A stretch of DNA of 27,270 nucleotides from the NCBI GenBank assembly GCA_020425485.1, contig JAGQRL010000026.1, forward strand, positions 1 through 27,270, written 5' to 3'. Below are positions 8,245 to 16,765 of the stretch, one piece after another. Source of the stretch: Rhodospirillaceae bacterium. GTDB lineage: Bacteria; Pseudomonadota; Alphaproteobacteria; DSM-16000; Inquilinaceae. The position numbers and the translations under genes were made by a program. The stretch's first letter is position 1. Each line of letters opens with the position of its first letter. The notes under the pieces were generated by a model. That model ran no database searches, was not told where the DNA came from, and was given only the letters and a program-made list of their open reading frames with translations.

Positions 8245-8307
8245 GGAACACTCCTCTCTTGGCTCCAAGAGCCTACTACGGGTGTCCACCAATCCGGGGC
8301 AGGATCA

Positions 8308-8753
8308 TCGAGACCTGGCGCACCGGCATCGCCAACGCCCGCATCCACGCCATGACGCAACGCGTGGTCGCCGAGCACTTCGCCGAAGAGCAGCCCGCCC
8401 TCGTCCCGCACCCTGCCGGGCCCTGCAGCGCCGTGCTGACCGTGGAGCGCCGCGTCAGCCGCGAGGGCATGGTCTCGGTCGGCGGCAATCTCTACAGCGT
8501 CCCCGACACCACCCGCCGCCGGGTGCTGGAGGTCCAGAACCATCCCCGCGAGGTGCGCATCTTCGAAGAGGGCCGACTGATCGCCGCCCACCCGGTCATC
8601 GAGGGCAAGAACCAGCGCCGCATCGATCCCCAGCACCGCAAGGCACCCCCGCCCGCCGCAGCACCAGACCCCAAGGGACCGGGCATCGGCCGGCGGCCGC
8701 TGAGCTACTACGATGCCGTGGGACGCCGCCTCGCCGCAGGGGATGCACGATGA
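8308..8753 (+). pseudogene. istA: IS21-family istA, C-terminal fragment
   Basis: About 147 residues of the IstA C-terminal (Mu-type beta-barrel) region are present, including ETWRTGIANARIHAMTQRVV, RRVSREGMVSVGGNLYSVPD and PREVRIFEEGRLIAAHPVIE. The catalytic DDE core is missing because the gene is cut at 8307 by the IS3 terminal repeat. The stop overlaps the istB start (ATGA at 8750-8753), as in functional IS21 operons. Confidence 0.85.
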
Positions 8754-9584
8754 CCGCCACCCTCGACAGCATCCGCACCAGTCTCCTCGGCCTGCGCATG
8801 CCCCGCGCGCTGGAGGCGCTCGACCATCTCATGCGCCAGCTCGAGCGCGGCGAGATTTCCGCACTGGAGGCCATCGACACCCTGCTCGCCGAGGAACACG
8901 CCACCCGTGAGAACCGCCGCATCTGCGTCGCGCTCAAGACCGCGCGGCTGACACCGCCGAAGACACTTGAGGGCTTCGACATCTCCTTCCAGCCCTCCCT
9001 CGATCGCAACCGCATCCTGGCACTCGCCCAGCTCGACTTCGTCGGCCGCGCCGAGGTGGTCCATCTGCTCGGCCCGCCCGGCACCGGCAAAAGCCACCTC
9101 GCCACGGCCCTCGGCATCGCCGCCGTGAAGGCCCGCCGCAGCGTGTACCGGGCGCTGGCCGAGCTGATCGAAACGCTGGCACGGGCCGAGCGCGAGGGAC
9201 GGCTGCGCGACAAGATCCGCTTCTACAGCCGCACCAGCCTGCTCATCGTTGACGAGATCGGTTACCTGCCCATCACTCCGGGCGGCGCCAACCTGTTCTT
9301 CCAACTCGTCAACGCCCGCTACGAAAAGGGTGCGATGATCCTCACCTAAAAACCGAGGCTTCGCCGAATGGGGCGAGGTGTTCGGCGATCCTGTCGTCGC
9401 CACCGCGCTGCTCGACCGGCTGCTGCATCACGCCGTCGTCGTCCAGATCGAAGGCGCCAGCTACCGCCTGCGCGCCCATGCCGACCTGATCCCCGAACAC
9501 ACCCGCTCACACGCGGCCACCACACCACCGCCACCGCCCAAACGGCGCGGCCGCCCACCCAAAAACGGAGACGCGCGTCACTGA
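8750..9584 (+). pseudogene. istB: IS21-family istB ATPase, frameshifted
   Basis: This is the helper ATPase that assists IstA during transposition. It starts MTATLDSIRTSLLGLRMPRA and has Walker A GPPGTGKSH at about residues 108-116 and Walker B LLIVDEIGYLPI at about 163-174. After AMILT the frame hits TAA at 9346-9348, where NRGFAEWGEVFGDP is expected. One extra base in the A-run at 9347-9351 shifts the frame; the next frame continues to the normal end RRGRPPKNGDARH at 9584. The truncated protein (199 residues) keeps the P-loop but loses the C-terminal third. It is probably inactive. Confidence 0.85.
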
Positions 9585-9610
9585 AACCGGCTGACAGCCG
9601 AAACCGCCAG

Positions 9611-9660
9611 GTGGGGAGTTTTCGAGTGGCACTTCTGAGGATTTTCAGTTGGCGTTCACA
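9611..9660 (-). repeat. IS21 right terminal region
   Basis: Read leftwards from 9660, the end begins TGTGAACGCCAACTGAAAAT and continues with GTGCCACTCGAAAACTCCCC, resembling IS21-family ends. It marks the border between mobile DNA and the main glycan locus. Confidence 0.65.
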
Positions 9661-9889
9661 GGGGTACACTGTGTCGGCATCGGGGCGTCCTCCTGCGAAG
9701 CGGTAAGGCTTTGTCGCAGAGGAACTTGCCCACGCTCAGCGCCCCGATGCACCTACTTCTCGTGAGATATCCAGGCTAGTCACCGACCATGGAATCGAAA
9801 CCGACTGGAATCACTGAACTCTTTTCCGGTTCACCGAAGGCTGCTTGAACACGGGCTCGAGCCTCCGTCACGGGCGAAAGGGACGGCAG
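9661..9889. promoter_or_regulatory. Upstream region of first glycan operon, with 11-bp inverted repeat
   Basis: This is 229 bases between the IS21 end and the first gene of the main locus. An 11-bp perfect inverted repeat, GCATCGGGGCG at 9677-9687 and its complement at 9740-9750, is separated by 52 bases. It could be a regulator site, a hairpin or a relic of a small element. A promoter for the downstream operon is expected here, but I see no convincing -35/-10 pair. Confidence 0.35.
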
Positions 9890-10591
9890 ATGAGGGGCAC
9901 TTTGCCGGGCCACGGAACGGATCGCCGTCCCGCGGACCAGATGGGAGCGACCGGGCGCGAGATCGTGATCGTCGGCGCCGGTGGTCTCGGGCGTGAGGTC
10001 GCGGGGGCCGCATCGGCAAGCGGGCTGCTGCCGGTCGCCTTCCTGGTCGAGCCCGGCTATGCCGCCGCGCCCGTGGCCGGGCTGCCGGTGCGCGACACCC
10101 CGGACGATTGGTGCGCCGAAGCGTCCTTCGTCATCGCGGTCGGAGAGGCGGCCACACGACGGCGCCTGGCCGAACGGCTCGAAGGGCGCGCCATCGGGGT
10201 GGTCGTGCATCCCCAGGCCAGCCTGGGGCCGCGGGTCGCGATCGAGGCCGGTGCCATGATCATCGGGCCCGCCACCTTCACCGCCGATGTGCAAGTCCGG
10301 GCCCATGCACTCGTCTATCCGGGCTGCACGGTGACCCATGACTGCGTCATCGGGGCCTTCGCCAGCCTGTCGCCGGGCGCGTCCCTCGCCGGCGGCGTGA
10401 ACGTCGGCCCCGGGGCGATGATTGGAGTGGGAGCGAGCATCATGCCCGGCTGCATCATCGGGGCCGGCGCCGTGGTCGGGGCCGGCGCGGTGGTCTGCAG
10501 CGACGTGGCGCCGGGCGCCACGGTGGTCGGCGTGCCGGCCCGCCCTCTTCCCGGCGCCAGCAAAAAGGTGCATCAGCACGGCGGGCCATGA
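9890..10591 (+). CDS. NeuD/PglD-like sugar N/O-acyltransferase
   Basis: The product is predicted to move an acyl group (usually acetyl from acetyl-CoA) to an amino or hydroxyl group of a nucleotide sugar. It has 233 residues. An N-terminal Rossmann-like domain (EIVIVGAGGLGREVAGAASA, about 19-38) binds the sugar nucleotide in PglD/NeuD. A C-terminal left-handed beta-helix of hexapeptide repeats runs from about 105 to 220 (IEAGAMIIGPATF, VNVGPGAMIGVGASIMPGCI, IIGAGAVVGAGAVV) and ends with the VVGVPARPL cap. The ATG at 9890 is preferred for the AGGGA ribosome site 8 bases upstream; an ATG at 9941 is possible but lacks one. The stop overlaps the aminotransferase start by four bases, consistent with an aminotransfer-then-acylation pair. 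Confidence 0.85.
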   Translation: MRGTLPGHGTDRRPADQMGATGREIVIVGAGGLGREVAGAASASGLLPVAFLVEPGYAAAPVAGLPVRDTPDDWCAEASFVIAVGEAATRRRLAERLEGRAIGVVVHPQASLGPRVAIEAGAMIIGPATFTADVQVRAHALVYPGCTVTHDCVIGAFASLSPGASLAGGVNVGPGAMIGVGASIMPGCIIGAGAVVGAGAVVCSDVAPGATVVGVPARPLPGASKKVHQHGGP

Positions 10592-11724
10592 TGCCGGACC
10601 ACGTTGCCTATACCGAACCGCTCAGACAGGGTAACTCAAAGACCGTGATTCGCCCGCCGCGCCTGATGAAACCGGCCATGCCGACGGCCGAGGCCATCGC
10701 TCCGTTCCTGCGGCGGATCGACGAGACGGGCATCTATTCCAATTACGGACCGCTGAACGCAGAGTTCCGCGACCGTCTGGCGGCCCATCTCGGCGTCGCC
10801 GCGGCGGTACCCACCTCGAGCGGGACCACGGCGCTTGAACTCGCCCTTAGGGCGACGACGGTAGCGGGCAGTGTCTGCATCCTTCCAGCCTACACCTTCA
10901 TCGCCACGGCCCACGCGGTGGTCAATGCAGCTCTCGTGCCGCTATTCGTCGATGTCGATCCCGATATGCTAATGCTCTCGCCGAAGATCGTCGAAAGGGT
11001 CATTGCCGAACGCGGGACCGATGATGTTGGCGCCGTGGTCCCGGTTTCGGCCTTCGGCGCGCCCGTGGACATCGCCGCGTGGGACCGGTTCCGCTCGGCA
11101 AGCGGCCTGCCCGTCGTGATCGACGCCGCCGCCGCGGCGAGCACGATACTCGGCATCGGAACGGCGCCCGTCTGCCTGTCCCTGCACGCCACAAAGGTGC
11201 CCGGAATCGGCGAGGGCGGCGCGGTCCTGACCGACGATCCGGGCTTGGCCGAGCGCATCACGGCCATGACCGGCTTTGGCTTCACCGGCGCGGCGCGGAT
11301 GGCCGAACTTCGCGGCGGCAATTACCGCATCTCCGAATACACCGCCGCGACGGGGCTCGCCGCCCTCGACATCCTGCCGGGCGTGCTCGAGCAGCTGCAT
11401 CGCGTCGCGAAGCTCTATCGCGAGGGGCTCGAGGGGAGGGAGACGGCGTTGATGGATGGCTTCGGAGCAGAGTGGATCTCCTCGACCCTGAACGTACGGA
11501 TCCCGCAACACCGGGTGGAGGCCACGCTGGGCCGGCTCGACGATCACGGGATCCCATGGCGGCGTTGGTGGAGCCTCGGCTGCCATCGCCACGCGGCGTT
11601 CGCCGATGTCGAGACTACCCCGCTCGCCGCGACCGAAGAGATCGCGCCGAGGGTCATCGGCGTGCCCTTCCATAAGGATCTGAGGGAGGACGAAGTGCGT
11701 CGCATCGTCGATCTGCTGCCATGA
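10588..11724 (+). CDS. DegT/DnrJ/EryC1/StrS-family sugar aminotransferase
   Basis: This PLP-dependent enzyme is predicted to put an amino group on a nucleotide-linked keto-sugar. It has 378 residues, slightly compact for the family. Seen in order: the substrate-entry segment ETGIYSNYGPLNAEFRDRLA (about 47-66), the PLP phosphate loop PTSSGTTALELALR (about 75), the ILPAYTFIATAHAV stretch (about 98), the VVIDAAAAAS Asp (about 178) and the Schiff-base lysine Lys203 in SLHATKVPGIGEGG. The gene overlaps its neighbours on both sides by four bases (ATGA), so the operon is translationally coupled. With the acyltransferase it probably makes an N-acylated amino-sugar; which keto-sugar is inferred only from the dehydratase at 15776. 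Confidence 0.88.
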   Translation: MMPDHVAYTEPLRQGNSKTVIRPPRLMKPAMPTAEAIAPFLRRIDETGIYSNYGPLNAEFRDRLAAHLGVAAAVPTSSGTTALELALRATTVAGSVCILPAYTFIATAHAVVNAALVPLFVDVDPDMLMLSPKIVERVIAERGTDDVGAVVPVSAFGAPVDIAAWDRFRSASGLPVVIDAAAAASTILGIGTAPVCLSLHATKVPGIGEGGAVLTDDPGLAERITAMTGFGFTGAARMAELRGGNYRISEYTAATGLAALDILPGVLEQLHRVAKLYREGLEGRETALMDGFGAEWISSTLNVRIPQHRVEATLGRLDDHGIPWRRWWSLGCHRHAAFADVETTPLAATEEIAPRVIGVPFHKDLREDEVRRIVDLLP

Positions 11725-13112
11725 CGGGGGCGGCGCCGGCCCCCGAGGTCAGCTATATCGTCCTGTCTTACAACTATGAGAACTTCGTAGGCGCTACGAT
11801 ACGGTCGATCCTCGAGCAGACACATCAGAATTTCGAGATCGTCGTGGTGGACGATTGCTCGACGGACCGGTCCTGCGAGGTCATCGAAGCCTTTTGCGAT
11901 CCGCGCATCCGGCTCCTGCGGAACGCACGCAATCTGGGGGGCGCGGGATCGTACAACCGCGCGGTCGAGGCAGCGCGCGGCACCTGGCTGTCCAATCTCG
12001 ATGCCGACGACTGGATCGAACCGGGGAAAACGTGGGCGCAGCTCGACATCCTGGCCGGGCGTCCGGATCTGGCGGTGATCGGCTCCTACGTCAGTTTCGT
12101 TGGGCCCGCCGGCACCCCGCTGGCCGACGCCACCCTCTATGAGCAGGAGGTCAATGTTCCACGGGACTTCAACGTCATCGACACCTGGATCGGGCGGAAC
12201 GCGCTCTGCCGGTCCTCGACGATGGTCCGGCGCGAGGCGCATCTGAAGGTGGGGCTGGATGATGCGACCATGGTGCGCGCCCCCGACTACGAATTGTGGA
12301 CCCGCTTTCTGCGCCATGGCTACCGTTTACATGCCATAAACGAAAAGCTAGTAAACTGCCGATTGCACTCGTGTGGCGTGACCTATGCCGATCCGGTCGG
12401 CACCTTCACCGAGATGTGCTGGATTGCGCTGCGCAACCTGCGCCCCGCGGCCGAGGCCATCGGGGCATGGTCGATCTTCGACTCCATCCTCAACTGGATC
12501 GTGCGTCAGCCGCGCCTGTCGGAACTGACGGCGCAGCAGCGCACGCGCATCGTCGGCCTGATGGTGGCCGATCGCAGCCTCGCCGACTACGCCGACTACC
12601 GCGCCGCGCTCGACCGGGAGGATGCCTGGATTGAGGCGATAGGCCGGCGGGTGATGGGCTGCATCCTGGATCGCCCCCTTCCGAACCCCGTCCAGACGGC
12701 GGAGGCCCGCGTCTCGCACGAGGTCTTGGCGGCGCTCGATGCCGATTTCCACCGCAACGTGGAGGCCCAGGCGGAGATCCGCCGCATCTACGAGGAGGTC
12801 GCCGCCTATTCGGCTGCGCTGGAAGCCGCCCGCACGGCGGATGAAGGAATCGAGGAGGCCCTTCTGGCCGAACGGACGGCGAAGATCCGGCTGCTGGAAG
12901 CGAAGGTCGATGCGCAGGAACAAGATATCCAACGTCTTACCGCCTCGCGGAATGCCTGGAAGGACATCGTCGGCGGGTTCGGGTTGAACCGGCAAGGCGA
13001 GGTGGAGAAGACGGTGCAGCGCCGCATGGACGCAACCGCCTCCGGCGAGACGGTTAACCCCGTGAGGAAGATCCTTCGCGCTTTGACGCACTGCATGGGA
13101 GGATCGGCATGA
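11721..13112 (+). CDS. GT2-family glycosyltransferase with C-terminal coiled coil
   Basis: This cytoplasmic glycosyltransferase has an N-terminal GT-A domain (residues 9 to ~230): VSYIVLSYNYENFVGATIRS, the VVVDDCSTDRSCEVI nucleotide-binding Asp pair, and the metal-binding DADD at 94-97. An acceptor-region motif APDYELWTRFLRHGYRL follows. Residues ~235-340 are helical with no match I can name. Residues ~344-415 are rich in Glu, Ala and Arg and look like a coiled coil (LLEAKVDAQEQDIQRLTASR). The 463-residue length is longer than a simple GT2. There is no membrane segment, so it is likely recruited by partners through the coiled coil. It overlaps both neighbours by four bases. Confidence 0.85.
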   Translation: MTGAAPAPEVSYIVLSYNYENFVGATIRSILEQTHQNFEIVVVDDCSTDRSCEVIEAFCDPRIRLLRNARNLGGAGSYNRAVEAARGTWLSNLDADDWIEPGKTWAQLDILAGRPDLAVIGSYVSFVGPAGTPLADATLYEQEVNVPRDFNVIDTWIGRNALCRSSTMVRREAHLKVGLDDATMVRAPDYELWTRFLRHGYRLHAINEKLVNCRLHSCGVTYADPVGTFTEMCWIALRNLRPAAEAIGAWSIFDSILNWIVRQPRLSELTAQQRTRIVGLMVADRSLADYADYRAALDREDAWIEAIGRRVMGCILDRPLPNPVQTAEARVSHEVLAALDADFHRNVEAQAEIRRIYEEVAAYSAALEAARTADEGIEEALLAERTAKIRLLEAKVDAQEQDIQRLTASRNAWKDIVGGFGLNRQGEVEKTVQRRMDATASGETVNPVRKILRALTHCMGGSA

Positions 13113-15544
13113 CGACCGCCGGGGACCGGGACGATATCGGGACGGGGCGCGGCGGGATCCTGGCGATCCTCCCCTTCCTGGTGAAGGGGGCGCTGTCGCT
13201 CATTGTGCTGCGCGCAATGCGGGCGCGCGGGCTCGACATCACGGTGGCCTACACGATGCCCGAGGCGGTCGGCTACACGCGCGACCCGCTTGAGGATTTC
13301 GCGGCCGACGAGCGGCTGCTCGACCTGACAGCGGCCACGGATGCCGAGGCGGTCGCACTGGTGTTAGAACGGTGCGCCCGTATCGACGCACGGCTGGTGC
13401 TGCAAGTCGGTTCCCCGATCGCCTATCGCTGGCTGCCGGCGCTGCGCCAACGCCTGCCGGGAGCGGCCCTCCTCGACATCCTCTACAATCCCGTGGGCCA
13501 CGTGACGAACCATTTCCTCCATGAGCGCACCTTCGACGGGGCGATCGTGGAAAGTCGCGCCATGGAACGCTTCTACCGCGAGAATAGTGTCCACTGCGAT
13601 CCCGTCATCCACGTCGTGGAAAGCGGCATCGACCTGGGGCATTACTCTATGCCGGGTTCCTTCCCGGAGCGCCCCCTGACCGTGGGCTGGGTCGGCCGCA
13701 TGTCGCCCGAGAAGAATCCGCTCGGTTTTATTCGGCTAGCCGAGGCCGCCCATGCCGAGATGCCGCAGCTGCGTTTTGCGATGTTCGGCGAGGGCCCGAT
13801 GAGTGACGAGGTGCGCGCGGCGGTCGACGGCAGCCCGGCGCATCCCGCGCTGTCCTTCGAGGGCTGGGCCGAAAGCGCGCGGGACTGCTTCCGCGCGGTT
13901 GATATCCTGGTGGTCCCCTCGCTCCTCGATGGTCGACCCAACGCGATCATGGAGGCCAATGCCTGCGGCGTCCCCGTCATCGGCGCGCCGGTTGGCGGCA
14001 TCCCCGAACTGATCCGCGACAACGAGAACGGGATGCTGGTCGCGCCCGACGATGTGGCCCTGTTCCTGCGCACGCTGCGGGAGTGGGCCGATCCCGCGCG
14101 TCTGGCCGATCTGCGGGCGGCATCGCGCGCAGCCGCCGAGACGCACTTCGACCTGGATCGCATGATGGACGACTACAAGGCCGTCTTCGATCGCTACATC
14201 ACGGACGCGGGCACCGCCCCCGATCTCGTTTTGTCCGACCCCGCCAAGGCCGAGCCGGTGTCATTCAATCGCACGATTGATGAGGGCGCGAAGTCCGAGG
14301 CTGCCGCCGACCCGGTCGCTGACCCTGCCGATGACACTGACTCCGAGGCCGACACTGCACCGGTCGCCGGCCCCGTAGAGATCTCCGACAACATGCCGCC
14401 GTTCGTCTGCAATGTCTGCGGCCATACCGCGGTCAAGTGCGCCGAGCGCCGCGCTGACGACGTGGTTGTGGTCTTCTGCGCGGAATGCGGCATCGGCACG
14501 CTGCAGGATCCGCCACGGACCACGGACCAGTTCTACGAGGACGGATATTACGACGCCGCCGAGAACGGGGCGGTCGGCTACTACAATTACGATGCGACAG
14601 CGGTCCATACCCAGATCTGGGTGAAACTCCTGGTCGAGGTGCTTTTGCCCCGCGAGGCGCGAATTCTCGACATCGGCTGCGCCACCGGGTTCCTGCTCGA
14701 CTGGATTGAGACGGAGGCGTCCGGGGCGCGGCTGTTCGGGATCGAGGCGAATGACGTGGCCGCGCGCGCGGCCGAGGCCCGCGGGATCACGATACTGGGC
14801 GACGATCTTCTCGACCCTGCGATCGTGCCCGCCAAGGCCGGGACGTTCGACGTGATCACCTCTATCGCGACCTTCGAGCACGTCCTCGATTTCCCTGGCG
14901 CTTTCGAGCGCGCGATCCGGCTTCTCTCTCCTGCGGGTATCCTGATCTACGAGGTGCCGCTTATCTCCGCGGTCCACTCGAACCTAGACTGGTACAGGGG
15001 CTCATTCGAGCACATCACCTATCCTACCGTACGTGGTATGGAGCGGCTACACGAGGAGCTTGCGGGGCGGTTCCCCGGCCTTCGGACCATGGGTTTCGAG
15101 GCTCCGATCAAGGGCTTCAGCTCTACCTGGATCGGCGCTGCGGCCTTCGACGAGGCGGTCGCCGCGCGGTGCCGCGCGCTTCTGTCGGCGATGCGCGACC
15201 CCGCGCTCCCCGAGGACGACGAGACGCGAGCGCTCAATCTGGCTTTTCACGCCGTGCGCAGCTTCGAGCCGACGCCGGAGCGGGTTTTGGCCCTGCCCAC
15301 GCTTCTTGAGAAGGTGAGTGCACCGATGCTCTTCGCGCATCTCAGCAAGCTGTGGTACGCTGACGCCCAAGGGGCCGCTCAGGCGGCATATCTCGGCCAG
15401 CAGGCCGAGAACTGGAAGGTCAGCTACGACAACCTGCTGAAGATGTTCGAGACCCTGCGCGAGGCTCATGACGATCTCCAGCGCCAGGTCGCGGAATTGC
15501 GCGAGAGCCAGGCGGCCGCCCCGCCTCCGGCGGCGGGGCGTTGA
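13109..15544 (+). CDS. GT4 glycosyltransferase - zinc ribbon - SAM methyltransferase fusion
   Basis: A multidomain protein of 811 residues. Residues ~15-370 are a GT-B (GT4) domain: ILYNPVGHVTNHFLHERTFD, GRMSPEKNPLGFIRLAEAAH (about 195-214), and SLLDGRPNAIMEANACGVPV with the donor-binding Glu (about 270-290). Residues ~385-428 form an acidic Asp/Ala/Pro linker. A zinc-ribbon-like pair of CxxC motifs follows (CNVCG at ~433 and CAECG at ~457). The class I methyltransferase has SAM motif I ILDIGCATG at 519-527 and a later TSIATFEHVLDF segment. Residues ~764-800 look like a coiled coil (LLKMFETLREAHDDLQRQVA). It could extend the glycan and methylate it, possibly as a terminator, but the fusion is not one I can name. 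It overlaps the upstream gene by four bases. Confidence 0.82.
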   Translation: MTTAGDRDDIGTGRGGILAILPFLVKGALSLIVLRAMRARGLDITVAYTMPEAVGYTRDPLEDFAADERLLDLTAATDAEAVALVLERCARIDARLVLQVGSPIAYRWLPALRQRLPGAALLDILYNPVGHVTNHFLHERTFDGAIVESRAMERFYRENSVHCDPVIHVVESGIDLGHYSMPGSFPERPLTVGWVGRMSPEKNPLGFIRLAEAAHAEMPQLRFAMFGEGPMSDEVRAAVDGSPAHPALSFEGWAESARDCFRAVDILVVPSLLDGRPNAIMEANACGVPVIGAPVGGIPELIRDNENGMLVAPDDVALFLRTLREWADPARLADLRAASRAAAETHFDLDRMMDDYKAVFDRYITDAGTAPDLVLSDPAKAEPVSFNRTIDEGAKSEAAADPVADPADDTDSEADTAPVAGPVEISDNMPPFVCNVCGHTAVKCAERRADDVVVVFCAECGIGTLQDPPRTTDQFYEDGYYDAAENGAVGYYNYDATAVHTQIWVKLLVEVLLPREARILDIGCATGFLLDWIETEASGARLFGIEANDVAARAAEARGITILGDDLLDPAIVPAKAGTFDVITSIATFEHVLDFPGAFERAIRLLSPAGILIYEVPLISAVHSNLDWYRGSFEHITYPTVRGMERLHEELAGRFPGLRTMGFEAPIKGFSSTWIGAAAFDEAVAARCRALLSAMRDPALPEDDETRALNLAFHAVRSFEPTPERVLALPTLLEKVSAPMLFAHLSKLWYADAQGAAQAAYLGQQAENWKVSYDNLLKMFETLREAHDDLQRQVAELRESQAAAPPPAAGR
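15517..15540 (+). terminator. GC-rich hairpin at operon end (no U-tract)
   Basis: A perfect 9-bp stem, CGCCCCGCC (15517-15525) and GGCGGGGCG (15532-15540), with a 6-base loop covers the last codons of the fusion gene, just before its TGA. No T-run follows, so it is at most a weak or Rho-assisted terminator. It may instead be a by-product of the Ala/Pro-rich tail. Confidence 0.3.
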
Positions 15545-15775
15545 ACCCGTAGCAGGACCGGGGACTCGCTCTGCGTCACGGCGAGGTTCGGCGCGGACCC
15601 GGCCCGCATGCCGGGCACGACGGGCCTGTGCCGGGCCTGCCGCGGAAGCCCCCGGCTCTTCCGGCCGGACTCGCGACACAGAGACGCGTTTTCGCGGCCT
15701 TGAAGAACGGTGGACCACTCAAGAGGCGATTGTGTTAAGGGAGTGCCATACTGAGAGAACGGAAGTGCTTCGACG
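15545..15775. other. Intergenic gap between two glycan gene runs
   Basis: This is 231 bases with no supported gene. The left half is GC-rich with several GCCGGG/CCCGGC-like repeats that could fold. The right half is less GC-rich and ends with a weak ribosome site (GGAAG, 10 bases before the ATG). A promoter for the legB run is likely here. TTGAAG at about 15699 could be a -35, but no good -10 is spaced correctly. Confidence 0.4.
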
Positions 15776-16762
15776 ATGCTGAACGGCAAGAGAGTTCTCG
15801 TCACCGGCGCAGGGGGCTTCATCGGGAGTCATCTGACCGAGCGCCTGGCCGAGCTCGGTGCGGATGTCACCGCGATGGTGCATTACAACGCTCTGGGCGA
15901 TGTCGGCAATCTGCGCTTCCTGAAGGCGGATCTCGCTGACCGGGTGACTTTCGCCTACGGCAATATCGAGGACAGCGACTACGTCCGCTCGGTGGTTGAG
16001 GGGCAGGACATCGTCTTCCACCTCGCCGCGCTCATCGCCATTCCCTATTCCTACGTCGCGCCGCGGTCCTACGTGCGGGCAAATGTCGAGGGCACCATGA
16101 ACGTGCTCGAGGCGGGCCGGCAACTCGGCACCGCGCGGATCCTGCATACCAGCACCTCCGAGGTCTACGGCACGGCCATCCACGTGCCGATCGACGAGGA
16201 GCACCCGCTGCAGGGGCAGTCACCCTATTCCGCCTCGAAGATCGGCGCCGACAAGATCGCCGAGAGCTACTACCGCTCGTTCAAGACGCCGGTGGTGACC
16301 GTGCGCCCGTTCAATACCTTCGGCCCCCGCCAGTCAGCGCGGGCCTTCATCCCCACCATCATCTCGCAGGCGCTTGCCCGCGAGCAGGTGCATCTGGGCT
16401 CGCTTGATCCCGAGCGGGACATGACCTTCGTCTCCGACACGGTCGAGGGCTTCGTCGCTGCCGCCACTGCCGAGGGCATCGAGGGCGAGACGATCAATCT
16501 CGGCACCGGCACGGCCTATTCGATCGGCCATTTCGCTGAGCGCATCCTGAAAATCATCGGGGCCGACAAGCAGATCAAGCTCGACCCCGCGCGCGTGCGC
16601 CCCCGGGGCAGCGAGGTCGGACGGCTGATCTCGGACAATTCCAAGGCCGCCCGTCTGATGGGTTGGAAGCCCGGGGTTGGCGTCGACGAGGGGCTGGAGC
16701 GCGCGATCGCCTTCGTGCGCGACAATCTCAATCTCTACCGTCCCCAGACCTACACGGTGTAA
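15776..16762 (+). CDS. legB: NAD-dependent sugar-nucleotide 4,6-dehydratase, LegB-like
   Basis: This extended SDR of 328 residues removes water from a nucleotide hexose to give a 4-keto-6-deoxy intermediate. The NAD motif TGAGGFIGSHL lies at 10-20. The stretch HLAALIAIPYSYVAPRSYV (about 84-102) and TSTSEVYGTAIHVPIDEEHP (about 125-144) match LegB-type dehydratases closely. The catalytic Tyr151/Lys155 are in YSASK, and the TSTSE motif supplies the active-site hydroxyl and acid residues. LegB acts on GDP-GlcNAc in Campylobacter legionaminate synthesis, but the same family serves other sugars. The partners needed for legionaminate (NeuB-type synthase, hydrolase, CMP-transferase) are absent here, so the final sugar is unknown. 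It starts a run with a nucleotidyltransferase three bases downstream. Confidence 0.82.
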   Translation: MLNGKRVLVTGAGGFIGSHLTERLAELGADVTAMVHYNALGDVGNLRFLKADLADRVTFAYGNIEDSDYVRSVVEGQDIVFHLAALIAIPYSYVAPRSYVRANVEGTMNVLEAGRQLGTARILHTSTSEVYGTAIHVPIDEEHPLQGQSPYSASKIGADKIAESYYRSFKTPVVTVRPFNTFGPRQSARAFIPTIISQALAREQVHLGSLDPERDMTFVSDTVEGFVAAATAEGIEGETINLGTGTAYSIGHFAERILKIIGADKQIKLDPARVRPRGSEVGRLISDNSKAARLMGWKPGVGVDEGLERAIAFVRDNLNLYRPQTYTV

Positions 16763-16765
16763 CCG

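Larger units (their letters stand above)
5688..8307 (-). mobile_element. IS3-family insertion sequence interrupted by IS110
   Basis: The imperfect terminal repeats are 5688-5711 (TGATCTTGCCCTGAAAAAGT then GGAC) and the reverse of 8284-8307; 18 of 24 positions agree. orfA and orfB are read leftwards. An IS110 element (about 6609-7962) sits inside orfA; removing it leaves about 1.27 kb, the normal IS3 size. No target duplication is visible. The right flank is an IS21 istA gene; the left flank (5577-5687) is not IS21, so the locus has been rearranged since insertion. Confidence 0.8.
8308..9660 (+). mobile_element. IS21-family element, left part lost
   Basis: The istA C-terminus and istB are read rightwards, followed by a terminal region at 9611-9660. 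Read in reverse that region begins TGTGAACGCCAACTGAAAAT and contains repeated GTGCCACT and ACTCCCCA-type blocks typical of IS21 ends. The left end is missing because an IS3 element begins at 8307. The tip sequence differs from the IS21 tips at 289, 1557 and 24253, so this is a different IS21 subgroup. Confidence 0.75.

Noticed and set aside
12348..13091. A 247-codon leftward frame inside the GT2 gene with the coiled coil
   Set aside because: It is antisense to a gene with clear motifs, its composition is of the shadow type, and it has no ribosome site.
15590..15670. GC-rich repeats between the two glycan gene runs as a small RNA or repeat array
   Set aside because: The GCCGGG-like units are irregular and few, and no promoter or terminator frames them.
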